Part shown: positions 1 to 8,552 of the stretch, in pieces
Layout of the letters: every line of letters starts with the position of its first letter
How positions within the stretch are numbered: the first letter of the stretch is position 1
NCBI GenBank assembly: GCA_934149075.1
Contig: CAKPDR010000006.1
Span: forward strand, 26,250-90,249
Length of the DNA stretch: 64,000 nucleotides
Origin: an uncultured Clostridia bacterium
Lineage (GTDB): Bacteria > Bacillota > Clostridia > TANB77 > CAG-508
Direction: 5' to 3'
The notes under the pieces: model-generated
What the model was told of the DNA's origin: nothing
Database searches by the model: none
Seen by the model: only the letters and a program-made list of their open reading frames with translations
Program-made: the position numbers and the translations under genes

Positions 1-1
1 G

Positions 2-163
2 ATGTTTTTGGTAAATAAATATAAGGCGCAAGCTAAAGGTTTTAAAACTTCTGAACTTAGAAAAATTGTTCAGGAACTTGAAAATTTGGATTATAAATAT
101 AAAATTGGATTAATAGATTTGAACGTTGGACTAGAAGCAATACTTTGTGCATATTGTTCATAA
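2..163 (+). CDS. holA: DNA polymerase III delta subunit, C-terminal end (partial)
   Basis: This open frame enters from the left edge and stops at 161-163, giving the last 54 residues. The residues resemble the C-terminal helical domain of clamp-loader delta subunits, with the motif LENLDYKYKIGLIDLNVGLE followed by a short hydrophobic end. Delta opens the beta sliding clamp during replication. Only the tail is visible, so the call rests on this one conserved block. The next gene follows after 27 bases. The internal ATG at position 2 is unlikely to be the real start. Confidence 0.72.
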   Translation: MFLVNKYKAQAKGFKTSELRKIVQELENLDYKYKIGLIDLNVGLEAILCAYCS

Positions 164-190
164 TATTAATTTAAGGGAAAGTGAGAATAA

Positions 191-2323
191 TTGAAAAAGA
201 AAAAGAAGAAAAAAGAAGAAGAAGAAGAAAATTATGTTCCAAAAGCCTTTAAAAAAGATAAAGAAAAGAATAAAGATAAAGTAGAAAAAAAGAATAAACA
301 TAAGAAGAAAGAGAAAAAAGGAACAAAAAAGAAGTGGGGAAAAGGCATATTAGTTATCTGTGTGATTTTGATTATTGGTTTAGGGGTGTATCTAGGAATT
401 TCGGCACAAACATGGAGAAAGATTGCAAAAGAAATGATTAGAAATGAAAATTCGATTGTTTTGGACTCTGATGGAAACGAAATTGCAAAATTAGGATGTG
501 GAAGAAAAAATCAAAAAGTTACTATATCAAATGTGCCAGATAATTTAAAAAATGCATATGTTGCAATAGAAGATCAACGTTTTTATACACATAGTGGTGT
601 AGACATAAAAAGGACAGGTGGAGCAATATTAAGTTATATTAGGCATTTAGGAAAATCTTCTTTTGGTGGCAGTACAATAACACAACAATTAGTAAAAAAC
701 TTAACAGGAAATTCATCAGATAAAATTACAAGAAAAGTAGGAGAATGGTGGAAAGCATGGTTATTAGAAACAGAACTATCAAAAGATGAAATATTAGAAG
801 CATATTTTAATATTATATATGTAGGCCCTAATATGTATGGTGTTGAAACAGCTAGTCAATATTATTTTAGTAAAACAAGTTCAGAACTTACATTGGAAGA
901 ATGTGCATTTTTAGCTGGAATAAATAATGCACCCAAGGCATACAATCCATTTGGAGAAAAAGTTAACACGGAGAAAATTACTAAAAGGACTAAAACTGTT
1001 TTAGATAAAATGTTAGAATTGGATTATATTAATGAAGATAGTTATAATACAGCGATAAATAATGTAGATAAGGGGTTGAATTTCAAGAAAGGTACAATTA
1101 ATGCTGAAAGTACGGTATATTCTTATCATACTGATGCATTAATATCAGAAGTTACAGGAGATATTTCTAAAAAATATAATATTTCTGAAACATTTGCAAC
1201 TAATTATCTTTATATGGCAGGTTTGACAATATATAGCACACAAGATTCAAATATACAAGATAAAACAGAAAAAGAATTTGAAAAAACAAAATATAGTTTA
1301 CAATCTAAAAAAGATGGAAAAACATCACAAGCAGCAATGGTAATTATTGACCATAAAACAGGATTTGTAGTTGGATGTGTTGGAGGATTGGGAGAAAAAA
1401 CAGAAGTAAGGCCTCTTAATAGAGCAACACAGAGTATTAGACAAACAGGTTCTTCAATAAAACCGCTATCTGTATTGATACCAGCTATTGACCAGAAAAT
1501 TATTACAGGTGCATCAATATATGACGATACTGAAAGGGATTTTGAGAAAGGATATCATCCAACAGACTATAATAAATCATTAGGAAAAATAACAGTTAGA
1601 AGAGCTGTTGAATCTTCTCAAAATATACCATTTGTAGAAATAATGGAAAAATTAAGACCACAGAATTCAATAAAATATCTAGAAAAAATGGGAATTACTA
1701 CATTAACAGAAGAAGATGAAAATTTAGTCTTGGCACTTGGTGGACTTCAAAAAGGAATAAGTCCATTGGAAATGGCAGGTGCATATGCAATGATAGCAAA
1801 TGATGGAGTATATATAGAACCTACTTTTTATACTAATATTAATAATAAAGCAGGTGAAACAATTATAAAAACATCTCAAAATAAAAAAAGAATAGTTAAA
1901 GCTGATGTTGCATACATTGTAAAAGAACTTTTAACACAACCTGTAATAGGAAGTAAAGGTACAGCAACATATTGTAAGATTGCAGGAATGGATGTTTCTG
2001 CAAAAACAGGTACAACTGACGAAAATTATGATAGATGGCTTTGCGGTTTTACTCCATATTATACAGCTGCTACTTGGTATGGATTTGATGAAAATGAAAC
2101 AATAGAATCTAATATGAAAAATCCAGCAGGACTTTTGTGGTCAAGTGTTATGACTACAATACATAGTGGACTAAAAGGTGCAACTTATGAGAGACCAAGT
2201 TCAGTATATAGTTATACTATTTGTGAAGATACAGGTAAAAGAGCAACGAAATCATGTAAAAATAAATATACAGAGTATTTTTTAGAATCAACAGTACCGG
2301 AAGAATGTACTAGCACCCATTAA
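191..2323 (+). CDS. Bifunctional penicillin-binding protein (PBP1A-like transglycosylase/transpeptidase)
   Basis: A class A PBP of 710 residues that polymerises and cross-links peptidoglycan outside the membrane. Order: a very Lys/Glu-rich cytoplasmic N-terminus (1-48), one membrane helix (about 51-72), a GT51 glycosyltransferase domain (catalytic E127 in EDQRF; GGSTITQQLVKN at 159-170), then a transpeptidase domain with SSIK (catalytic S421, K424), SQN (476-478) and KTG (605-607). All catalytic motifs are intact. The start is TTG at 191, preceded by a weak AAGGGAAAG. No upstream in-frame ATG is present. The last codons and the stop fall inside a repeat copy at 2314-2426, so the extreme C-terminus (TSTH) is probably repeat-derived. 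Confidence 0.93.
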   Translation: MKKKKKKKEEEEENYVPKAFKKDKEKNKDKVEKKNKHKKKEKKGTKKKWGKGILVICVILIIGLGVYLGISAQTWRKIAKEMIRNENSIVLDSDGNEIAKLGCGRKNQKVTISNVPDNLKNAYVAIEDQRFYTHSGVDIKRTGGAILSYIRHLGKSSFGGSTITQQLVKNLTGNSSDKITRKVGEWWKAWLLETELSKDEILEAYFNIIYVGPNMYGVETASQYYFSKTSSELTLEECAFLAGINNAPKAYNPFGEKVNTEKITKRTKTVLDKMLELDYINEDSYNTAINNVDKGLNFKKGTINAESTVYSYHTDALISEVTGDISKKYNISETFATNYLYMAGLTIYSTQDSNIQDKTEKEFEKTKYSLQSKKDGKTSQAAMVIIDHKTGFVVGCVGGLGEKTEVRPLNRATQSIRQTGSSIKPLSVLIPAIDQKIITGASIYDDTERDFEKGYHPTDYNKSLGKITVRRAVESSQNIPFVEIMEKLRPQNSIKYLEKMGITTLTEEDENLVLALGGLQKGISPLEMAGAYAMIANDGVYIEPTFYTNINNKAGETIIKTSQNKKRIVKADVAYIVKELLTQPVIGSKGTATYCKIAGMDVSAKTGTTDENYDRWLCGFTPYYTAATWYGFDENETIESNMKNPAGLLWSSVMTTIHSGLKGATYERPSSVYSYTICEDTGKRATKSCKNKYTEYFLESTVPEECTSTH

Positions 2324-2426
2324 TGGTAAAAAAATTACCACAGGGGACACCCATTAAATGTAATTAGTTGTAAAGGGTGTCCCTACTGGTAAAAATTTTT
2401 ACCAAAGATGAGTGTCCCCACTGGTA
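2314..2426. repeat. Degenerate copy of the GGGACACCC palindromic repeat
   Basis: Contains cacccattaatggtaa, ttaccacaggggacaccc, gggtgtccctactggtaa and ttaccaaagatgagtgtcccc. These are rearranged and mutated forms of the units that build the large elements at 36394-36611 and 44231-44444. It overlaps the last ten bases of the PBP gene and supplies its TAA stop (2321-2323). Confidence 0.8.
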
Positions 2427-2445
2427 AAAAATTGTGCGCAAGCAC

Positions 2446-2474
2446 TTGATTTTTAAACAGATATAGTGTAAAAT
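2446..2474 (+). promoter_or_regulatory. Promoter of efp
   Basis: -35 TTGATT (2446-2451) and -10 TAAAAT (2469-2474) with a 17-base spacer, 48 bases before the efp start and just after the repeat copy. Confidence 0.65.
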
Positions 2475-2521
2475 AGAAGAAGTCGAAAATTTATGTAAAG
2501 AATTTGAAAGGAGAAATTAAC

Positions 2522-3088
2522 ATGGCAGGAGTATACATGGCAGGAGATTTTAGAAATGGAACAACATTTGAAATGGACGGAGGAGTTTTCAGAGTAGTAG
2601 AATTCCAACACGTAAAACCAGGAAAAGGTGCAGCATTTGTTAGAACAAAATTAAAAAATGTAATAACAGGGGCAGTTTTAGAAAAAACATTTAACCCTTC
2701 TGATAAATATCCAGGAGCAGAAATTGAAAAGAAAACAATGCAATATTTATATAATGATGGAGATTTATATTATTTTATGGACAATGAAACATATGATCAA
2801 ATGCCATTAAATAAAGAAGATATTGGAGATTGTTTAAAATATTTAAAAGAAAACATGGAAGTAACAATATTATCTTTTAAAGGAAAAGTTTTTGCAGTTG
2901 AACCACCAATATTTGTTGAATTAGAAGTAACTTATACAGAACCTGGATTTGCAGGAAATACAACAACAACATCTGGAAAACCAGCAACATTAGAAACAGG
3001 TTTAGAATTACAAGTTCCTATGTTTGTTAACATTGGAGATGTTTTAAGAATTGATACACGTACATGTGAATATATGGAAAGGGTATAA
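2522..3088 (+). CDS. efp: Translation elongation factor P
   Basis: EF-P relieves ribosome stalling at consecutive prolines. The 188-residue product matches the family length. It has the N-terminal KOW-like domain with the modification-site loop KPGKGAAFVRTKL and the conserved C-terminal end (GDVLRIDTRTCEYMERV). The start is ATG at 2522, eight bases after AAAGGAG. A longer frame beginning at TTG 2504 would put the ribosome site inside the gene and was not used. A small Cys-rich gene follows three bases after the stop. Confidence 0.96.
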   Translation: MAGVYMAGDFRNGTTFEMDGGVFRVVEFQHVKPGKGAAFVRTKLKNVITGAVLEKTFNPSDKYPGAEIEKKTMQYLYNDGDLYYFMDNETYDQMPLNKEDIGDCLKYLKENMEVTILSFKGKVFAVEPPIFVELEVTYTEPGFAGNTTTTSGKPATLETGLELQVPMFVNIGDVLRIDTRTCEYMERV

Positions 3089-3091
3089 ATT

Positions 3092-3262
3092 ATGTCAGAA
3101 AAAGAATTGATTGAAAAAATAGAACAACTTGAAAAAAGAGTTGCAGAATTAGAAAAAAATGTTTCTTACATTCAAGAAGATATCTACGAGTTTGTAGAAG
3201 AAGATGACGATGAATGTGGTGGACATTGTTCATGTTGCAGTGGATGCGATGATGAAGAATAA
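3092..3262 (+). CDS. Small coiled-coil protein with Cys-rich acidic tail (hypothetical)
   Basis: A 56-residue product: residues 1-30 form a heptad-like helix (EKIEQLEKRVAELEKNV) and residues 38-56 are acidic with five Cys and one His (CGGHCSCCSGC), which could bind zinc or another metal. It starts three bases after the efp stop, has no separate promoter, and is followed by a terminator, so it is probably cotranscribed with efp. I do not recognise a characterised family. Length and helix resemble small CD1247-like N-terminal modules of clostridia, but this is not certain. Confidence 0.7.
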   Translation: MSEKELIEKIEQLEKRVAELEKNVSYIQEDIYEFVEEDDDECGGHCSCCSGCDDEE

Positions 3263-3272
3263 TATGTTATTA

Positions 3273-3299
3273 GATAGTCATAAAGACTATCTTTTTTTT
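3273..3299 (+). terminator. Rho-independent terminator after efp unit
   Basis: Stem GATAGTC (3273-3279) / GACTATC (3285-3291) followed by a run of eight T. Confidence 0.85.
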
Positions 3300-3308
3300 A
3301 TAAAAAAG

Positions 3309-3335
3309 TTAGCAAAAACACTTGACAAGTGCTAA
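3309..3335 (+). promoter_or_regulatory. CIRCE operator 1 (HrcA box)
   Basis: TTAGCAAAA - nine bases - AAGTGCTAA, a 9-9-9 layout matching the CIRCE inverted repeat TTAGCACTC-N9-GAGTGCTAA. The -35 TTGACA at 3322-3327 lies within it, so HrcA binding would block RNA polymerase. Confidence 0.85.
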
Positions 3336-3350
3336 AAAATGTTGTATATT
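3322..3350 (+). promoter_or_regulatory. Promoter of the hrcA-grpE-dnaK-dnaJ operon
   Basis: -35 TTGACA (3322-3327), 17-base spacer, -10 TATATT (3345-3350). It is bracketed by two CIRCE operators. Confidence 0.85.
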
Positions 3351-3361
3351 AATATACGAAA

Positions 3362-3388
3362 TTAGCAAACACACAAAAAGAGTGCTAA
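3362..3388 (+). promoter_or_regulatory. CIRCE operator 2 (HrcA box)
   Basis: TTAGCAAAC - nine bases - GAGTGCTAA. The right arm is a perfect CIRCE half. It lies in the early transcribed leader, 45 bases before hrcA. Confidence 0.88.
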
Positions 3389-3432
3389 AAATATAAAAGC
3401 TAACATTTCTCAAATGAATAGGGGGAAGAAAG

Positions 3433-4470
3433 GTGTTAGATGAAAGAAAAAAAAGAGTACTACAAGCAATAGTTGAAACATATATTCAAACAGCAGAACC
3501 TGTAAGTTCAAATGCGATAATGAATCTAGAAGGATTAGAATGTAGTAGTGCTACAATAAGAAATGAAATGGCAGAACTAGAAAAAATGGAGTATCTAGAA
3601 AAGCCACATACATCAGCAGGAAGAATACCATCAGCAAAAGGATATAGATACTATGTTGATGAACTATTACAAGAAGATAAAATCACTTTAGATGAAATAA
3701 AATATATAAGTGATAAACTTGAAGCCAAAGTAAATGAATTAGAAGAAATAACAAAGATAGCTTCAAGTACAATTTCTGAAATAACACATTATACAACAGT
3801 ATCAATAGGACCAAGTTCAGATGTACAAAAAATAGAAAATATAAAATTTGTATTATTAAGTCCAAGAATGATGATGGCGGTAATACTTACAGATACAGGT
3901 TTAGTAAAAGAAACAATAATAAAATTTGATGAGGATATTACAGAAAATCAAGTTCAGACATTAAGCTATATGTTTAACAATAAACTAAAAGGTGAACCAA
4001 TAACAAAAATAGATAAACCTTTAGAAAAATATTTAGTTGAAGAAATGAGCTATAGTGTAAATTTAATAAAACCAATAATTGAACAAATGAAAAAAGTAAT
4101 TGAAGATGAGAATTTTCATTTGGAAGGTGCAAATAAATTGTTTGAATTACCTGAATTTAACAGCTTAGAAGTTGCCAAAAACTTTGTAAATATATTAGAC
4201 GAAAAAGATCTGATGGCAGATATGTTAAATACAGGATTTGCTAAAGACATAAATGTATATATTGGTGAAGAAAATGAAAAAGAGGAATTAAAGGACTTTA
4301 GTGTAGTAACATTCAAACATAGAATAGGAAATAAAGATTTGGGAACAATTGGAATAATAGGACCTAAGAGAATGGATTATGCAAAAGTAATTTCAGTAAT
4401 GAAATATATTAGTAAAAAGTTAAATGATCCAAATAATGAAGACACATCCAATAATGATAATACAAATTGA
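3433..4470 (+). CDS. hrcA: Heat-inducible transcription repressor HrcA
   Basis: A 345-residue repressor, the usual family length. The N-terminal winged helix is recognisable (LDERKKRVLQAIVETYIQTAEPVSS, then SSATIRNEMAELEKMEYLEKPHTSAGRIPSAKGYRYYVD), followed by the GAF-like dimerisation domain. The start is GTG at 3433 after GGGGGAAGAAAG. It is the first gene of the class I heat-shock operon and would repress it through the two CIRCE boxes upstream. In this family, GroE-dependent folding of HrcA sets the response; no groE genes are in the window. Confidence 0.96.
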   Translation: MLDERKKRVLQAIVETYIQTAEPVSSNAIMNLEGLECSSATIRNEMAELEKMEYLEKPHTSAGRIPSAKGYRYYVDELLQEDKITLDEIKYISDKLEAKVNELEEITKIASSTISEITHYTTVSIGPSSDVQKIENIKFVLLSPRMMMAVILTDTGLVKETIIKFDEDITENQVQTLSYMFNNKLKGEPITKIDKPLEKYLVEEMSYSVNLIKPIIEQMKKVIEDENFHLEGANKLFELPEFNSLEVAKNFVNILDEKDLMADMLNTGFAKDINVYIGEENEKEELKDFSVVTFKHRIGNKDLGTIGIIGPKRMDYAKVISVMKYISKKLNDPNNEDTSNNDNTN

Positions 4471-4502
4471 AAATTAGATATAAAGAAGGGAAAAAGATAA
4501 AT

Positions 4503-5018
4503 ATGAAAGATGAAAAAGTTGAAGAAAGACAAAAAAATATGGAACAAGAACAACAAGAAAATCAACAAGAAAAAACAGATTGCATAATAGATCCAAAACA
4601 ACAAGAACTTGACGAATTAAATGACAGATATAAAAGGGTAATGGCAGAATTTGAAAACTACAAAAAAAGAAGTAGCAAAGAACGTGAAACATTATACAAT
4701 TCAATACTTGGAGATATTGTTGAAGTATTTTTGCCAATAGTAGATAATCTTGAAAATGCTTTAAAAGTTGAAACACAAGATGCTGAATATAAAAAAGGTA
4801 TAGAATTAGTACTAAAACAATTTAAGAATGTATTAAAAACAAAGGGAGTTGAAGAAATTCCAGCAATTGGAGAAACCTTTGACCCAAGTTTGCATGAGGC
4901 TGTAAGTAGTGTTCAAGATCCAGACAAAAATGCACAAGAAATTGTGCAAGAATATAGAAAGGGCTATAAAATAGGCAATAGGGTTATAAGACATTCTATG
5001 GTAGTAGTTGCTAATTAG
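4503..5018 (+). CDS. grpE: Nucleotide exchange factor GrpE
   Basis: GrpE releases ADP from DnaK. The 171-residue product has a Gln/Glu-rich coiled-coil N-terminus (about 1-45), the long helix (ELDELNDRYKRVMAEFENYKKRSSKE) and the C-terminal beta domain (FDPSLHEAV...GYKIGNRVIRHSMVVV). I chose ATG 4503, nine bases after GAAGGG; an in-frame TTG at 4467 overlaps the hrcA stop and has no ribosome site. Its TAG stop lies within the left arm of the long inverted repeat that follows. Confidence 0.95.
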   Translation: MKDEKVEERQKNMEQEQQENQQEKTDCIIDPKQQELDELNDRYKRVMAEFENYKKRSSKERETLYNSILGDIVEVFLPIVDNLENALKVETQDAEYKKGIELVLKQFKNVLKTKGVEEIPAIGETFDPSLHEAVSSVQDPDKNAQEIVQEYRKGYKIGNRVIRHSMVVVAN

Positions 5019-5135
5019 CCTTAAAAGCATTAATCTGCACATTTTCGATAGCTATTGTAAACATCGACGTACCAACGTACGACTTCTGCTTACAATAACT
5101 ATCAAAAATGCACATCTTAGCACTTTTAAGACTAA
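5015..5135. repeat. 121-base imperfect inverted repeat between grpE and dnaK
   Basis: Paired blocks: TTAGCCTTAAAAG (5015) with CTTTTAAGACTAA (5123-5135), and GATAGCTATTGTAA with TTACAATAACTATC, closed by a loop region containing CGTAC twice. The mismatches in the long blocks are all C against A on the + strand, which would be G-U pairs on a - strand RNA. There is no T tract after it. It could be a miniature mobile element or a processing hairpin in the hrcA operon. Confidence 0.75.
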
Positions 5136-5257
5136 TTAAAATAGTTATTAATTTTAAGAATATATATTATGAGGACGCAAGCGGGTAAGTTATTTTATTC
5201 ATAAAAGGAATAAATGAAAGCAGGAACATTTATTGCTCATAGAAAATAAATGAAAGT

Positions 5258-5309
5258 GGGGACATATCTTGTCCCTAACAGAAATGACCCAAGGTAAAGA
5301 TGTGTCCCC
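5258..5309. repeat. GGGGACA...TGTCCCC hairpin repeat upstream of dnaK
   Basis: GGGGACATATCTT (5258-5270) faces AAGATGTGTCCCC (5297-5309), 12 of 13 pairs, with an additional TTGTCCC inside. It shares the GGGGACA/TGTCCC core with the larger elements in the window but not their TTACCA/TGGTAA ends. Repeats with this core are often linked to IS200-like REP transposases in other genomes (established knowledge). The rest of the 315-base grpE-dnaK gap (5136-5257) shows no gene. Confidence 0.65.
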
Positions 5310-5333
5310 TAAAAAGAAAGGAAGTAAATTAAA

Positions 5334-7193
5334 ATGGGAAAAATAATAGGAATTGACTTAGGAACAACAAATTCATGTGTAGCAGTAATGGAAGGAGGAG
5401 AACCAGTAGTAATACCAAACGCAGAAGGAAACAGAACAACACCATCTGTAGTAGCATTCTCTAAAAATGGAGAAAGACTAGTAGGACAAATAGCAAAACG
5501 TCAAGCAGTAACAAATCCAGAAAATACTGTTATATCAATAAAAAGAAAAATGGGAACAAATGAAAAAGTTGATATAGACGGAGATAAATTCTCACCACAA
5601 GAAATATCAGCAATGATATTACAAAAATTAAAAGCAGATGCTGAAAACTATTTAGGACAAAAAGTAACTCAAGCAGTTATTACAGTACCAGCATACTTCA
5701 GTGATAGCCAAAGACAAGCAACAAAAGATGCAGGAAAAATAGCTGGACTTGAAGTACTAAGAATCATAAATGAACCAACAGCAGCATCATTAGCATATGG
5801 AATGGATAAAGAACAAGATCAAAAAATCATGATATATGACTTAGGTGGAGGAACATTTGATGTATCTATACTAGACATTGGCGACGGTGTATTTGAAGTA
5901 TTAGCAACAAATGGTAACACACATTTAGGAGGAGATGACTTTGATCAAAAAATTATAGATTACCTTGTATCTGAATTCAAAAAATCAAATGGAATTGATT
6001 TATCAACAGATAAAATGGCAATGCAAAGATTAAAAGAAGCAGCAGAAAAAGCTAAAATTGAATTATCAGGTGTACAACAAACACAAATTAATTTACCATT
6101 CATTACAGCAGATGCAACAGGACCAAAACACTTAGATGTAACATTAACAAGATCAAAATTTGAAGAATTAATACATGATTTAGTAGAAGCAACAGCAGGA
6201 CCTGTAAATCAAGCATTAAAAGATGCAGGATTAACAGCAAATGATGTTCATAAAGTATTATTAGTTGGTGGATCTACAAGAGTTCCAGCTGTTCAAGAAG
6301 TTGTTAAGAGAATAACAGGAAAAGAACCAGATAAAGGAATAAACCCAGATGAATGTGTTGCTATTGGTGCAGCAATCCAAGGTGGTGTATTATCAGGAGA
6401 TGTTAAAGACTTAGTATTACTAGATGTAACACCATTATCATTAGGTATTGAAACATATGGTGGAGTATTCACAAAATTAATTGAAAGAAACACAACAATA
6501 CCAACAAAGAAATCACAAGTATTCTCAACAGCTGCAGATGGTCAAACTTCAGTAGAAGTACATGTATTACAAGGTGAAAGAGAAATGGCTGCATATAACA
6601 AAACATTAGGAAGATTCCAATTAACAGGAATTCCAGCAGCACCAAGAGGAGTACCTCAAATAGAAGTAACATTTGATATAGATGCAAACGGTATAGTACA
6701 TGTATCTGCAAAAGATATGGCAACAGGAAATGAACAAAATGTATCAATTACAGCATCTACAAACTTAACAGATGAAGATATTGAAAAAGCTGTTAAAGAT
6801 GCAGAAGCACATGCTGAAGAAGATAAAAAGAAAAAAGAAGAAATCGAAGTTAAAAATAATGCTGAAAGCTTAATTTACAACAGTGAAAAAACATTAGGAG
6901 AATTAGGAGACAAAATTAGTGGAGAAGAAAAAGCTAAAGTAGAAGCTGAAATTGAAAATACAAGAAAAGCTCTTGATTCAAATAATACAGAAAGCATAAA
7001 AGAAGCTACAGAAAAATTAACAAAAGTATTTTACGAAATGTCTGAACAATTATACAAAAATGCAAATCCAAATGGAGGAGTAGATCCAAATGCAGCAGGA
7101 GCTGATACAAATGGAGCAAACACAGACAATGGAGGAAACGACGGAACTGTATATGATGCAGATTATAAAGTAGAAGATGATGATAATAAATAA
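5334..7193 (+). CDS. dnaK: Molecular chaperone DnaK (Hsp70)
   Basis: An ATP-dependent chaperone of 619 residues. The N-terminal ATPase domain begins KIIGIDLGTTNS and contains VPAYFSDSQRQATKDAG, IINEPTAASLAYG, YDLGGGTFDVSIL and LLVGGSTRVP. The substrate domain has DVTPLSLGIETYGG and the lid is Lys/Glu-rich, ending in a Gly/Asn-rich stretch and an acidic tail (VEDDDNK). Length and the compact N-domain fit Gram-positive DnaK. It works with GrpE upstream and DnaJ downstream and is expressed from the CIRCE-controlled promoter. The ribosome site AAAGGAAG precedes ATG 5334. Confidence 0.98.
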   Translation: MGKIIGIDLGTTNSCVAVMEGGEPVVIPNAEGNRTTPSVVAFSKNGERLVGQIAKRQAVTNPENTVISIKRKMGTNEKVDIDGDKFSPQEISAMILQKLKADAENYLGQKVTQAVITVPAYFSDSQRQATKDAGKIAGLEVLRIINEPTAASLAYGMDKEQDQKIMIYDLGGGTFDVSILDIGDGVFEVLATNGNTHLGGDDFDQKIIDYLVSEFKKSNGIDLSTDKMAMQRLKEAAEKAKIELSGVQQTQINLPFITADATGPKHLDVTLTRSKFEELIHDLVEATAGPVNQALKDAGLTANDVHKVLLVGGSTRVPAVQEVVKRITGKEPDKGINPDECVAIGAAIQGGVLSGDVKDLVLLDVTPLSLGIETYGGVFTKLIERNTTIPTKKSQVFSTAADGQTSVEVHVLQGEREMAAYNKTLGRFQLTGIPAAPRGVPQIEVTFDIDANGIVHVSAKDMATGNEQNVSITASTNLTDEDIEKAVKDAEAHAEEDKKKKEEIEVKNNAESLIYNSEKTLGELGDKISGEEKAKVEAEIENTRKALDSNNTESIKEATEKLTKVFYEMSEQLYKNANPNGGVDPNAAGADTNGANTDNGGNDGTVYDADYKVEDDDNK

Positions 7194-7206
7194 TTAACTA
7201 TAGATG

Positions 7207-7232
7207 CAGGCAGGCAAAAAATTACCTGCCTG
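7207..7232 (+). other. Hairpin between dnaK and dnaJ
   Basis: CAGGCAGG / CCTGCCTG stem with a ten-base AT-rich loop and no T tract. It is GC-rich for this genome and probably acts as an mRNA stabiliser or partial attenuator setting the dnaK:dnaJ ratio (inference). Confidence 0.65.
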
Positions 7233-7267
7233 TAAGTTAATGTCATGGAATAGAGAGGTGAAAATAG

Positions 7268-8440
7268 ATGGCAGCAAGTAAAGACTACTATGGAATATTA
7301 GGTGTTCAAAAAACTGCAACAGATGATGAACTAAAAAAAGCATATAGAAAACTTGCAAAAAAATATCATCCAGATGCAAACCCAGATAATAAAAAAGAAG
7401 CTGAAGAGAAATTTAAAGAAGTAAATGAAGCATATGAAGTATTATCTAATCCGCAAAAAAGAAAAATGTATGACCAATTTGGTACAGTTGATCCACAAGG
7501 ATTTGGAGGATTTAATGGAGCTGGTGGACCTTTTGGTGGTGGAAATTATTATTCATACACATCTTCAGGATTTGATGGATTTTCAGATTTCGGAGATTTA
7601 GGTGATATATTTTCATCATTTTTTGGTGGAGGTGCAAGAACTGGTGGTAGAACTCAAGCACAACGTGGACCAAGAAAAGGTGCAGACCTTAATTTAAATA
7701 TGGAAATCACATTTGAAGAAGCATTTTTGGGTGTTGAAAAAGAAATATCAATAACAAGACCAGATACTTGTAGTGTTTGTCACGGTTCTGGGGCAAGACC
7801 TGGAACATCAGTAACAAAATGTCCAACATGTAATGGAACTGGAACTGTACGTCAAGTTCAAAATACAATTCTTGGACAAATGCAAACAACAAGAACATGT
7901 ACAGCATGTCATGGAACAGGAGAAATTATAAAAGAACCTTGTGATAATTGTAAAGGAAAAGGAACTGTTAGAAAACAAGCTAGAATAAAAGTAAAAATTC
8001 CAGCAGGGATTGATGATAACCAAACAGTAGTATTAAGAGGAGAAGGAGAACCTGGTGAAAAGGGTGGAGCAAAAGGAGATTTATACATAACTGTTAGAAT
8101 ACGTAAAAGTAATATTTATACAAGAAAAGGAACGACTGTAATGTGTGAAGTTCCAATAACAATAACACAAGCAACTTTAGGAGCAACTTTGAAAATACCT
8201 ATGGTTGATGGAAGTACTGAAAATTATACAATTCCAGATGGAACTCAAACAGGTACAAAATTTACAATTAGAGATAGAGGATTTACATCTTTAAATTCTT
8301 CTTCAAGAGGAAATTTTGTGTTTACAGTTGTTGTTCAGACTCCTAAGAGACTTAATAAGGAACAAAGAGAATTATTAGAAAAATTGGCTAAAACTATGAA
8401 TGAACAACCACCTATTAAGAAAAAAGGATTATTCGGATAA
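7268..8440 (+). CDS. dnaJ: Chaperone protein DnaJ (Hsp40)
   Basis: A co-chaperone of 390 residues that stimulates DnaK ATPase and delivers clients. It has a J domain (5-70) with HPD at 34-36, a Gly/Phe-rich linker (about 75-135), and a zinc domain with four CxxCxGxG motifs (CSVCHGSG, CPTCNGTG, CTACHGTG, CDNCKGKG), followed by the C-terminal substrate domains. All zinc-ligand Cys are present. Ribosome site GAGAGGTG precedes ATG 7268. Last gene of the hrcA operon. Confidence 0.97.
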   Translation: MAASKDYYGILGVQKTATDDELKKAYRKLAKKYHPDANPDNKKEAEEKFKEVNEAYEVLSNPQKRKMYDQFGTVDPQGFGGFNGAGGPFGGGNYYSYTSSGFDGFSDFGDLGDIFSSFFGGGARTGGRTQAQRGPRKGADLNLNMEITFEEAFLGVEKEISITRPDTCSVCHGSGARPGTSVTKCPTCNGTGTVRQVQNTILGQMQTTRTCTACHGTGEIIKEPCDNCKGKGTVRKQARIKVKIPAGIDDNQTVVLRGEGEPGEKGGAKGDLYITVRIRKSNIYTRKGTTVMCEVPITITQATLGATLKIPMVDGSTENYTIPDGTQTGTKFTIRDRGFTSLNSSSRGNFVFTVVVQTPKRLNKEQRELLEKLAKTMNEQPPIKKKGLFG

Positions 8441-8458
8441 AAAAAGTATACATAATAA

Positions 8459-8487
8459 TTGACAGCGCTTATTAAATGATGTATAAT
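8459..8487 (+). promoter_or_regulatory. Promoter of the 109-residue gene
   Basis: TTGACA (8459-8464), 17-base spacer, TATAAT (8482-8487): a consensus promoter right after dnaJ. Confidence 0.85.
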
Positions 8488-8512
8488 AAAAATGTAGACA
8501 TTTTTAAAGATG

Positions 8513-8535
8513 GACACAGTCAAATGACTATTGTC
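8513..8535 (+). promoter_or_regulatory. Inverted repeat in the leader (possible operator)
   Basis: AGTCA (8518-8522) faces TGACT (8525-8529), with outer GACAC/TTGTC. It ends five bases before the AGGAGG ribosome site, so it could bind a repressor or hide the site in the RNA. Confidence 0.4.
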
Positions 8536-8552
8536 AAACAGGAGGAAAATAC

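Noticed and set aside
5258..5309. GGGGACA/TGTCCCC repeats as a CRISPR array
   Set aside because: The units are palindromic, irregularly spaced and scattered over the window, with no regular spacers and no cas genes.
6469..6747. Leu-rich - strand frames opposite dnaK, proS, xseA, the ATPases and other genes
   Set aside because: They are antisense shadows of AT-rich coding sequence, low in complexity, without ribosome sites, and opposite strongly conserved genes.
7207..7232. dnaK-dnaJ hairpin as a full terminator
   Set aside because: No T tract follows and dnaJ lacks its own promoter, so complete termination is unlikely.
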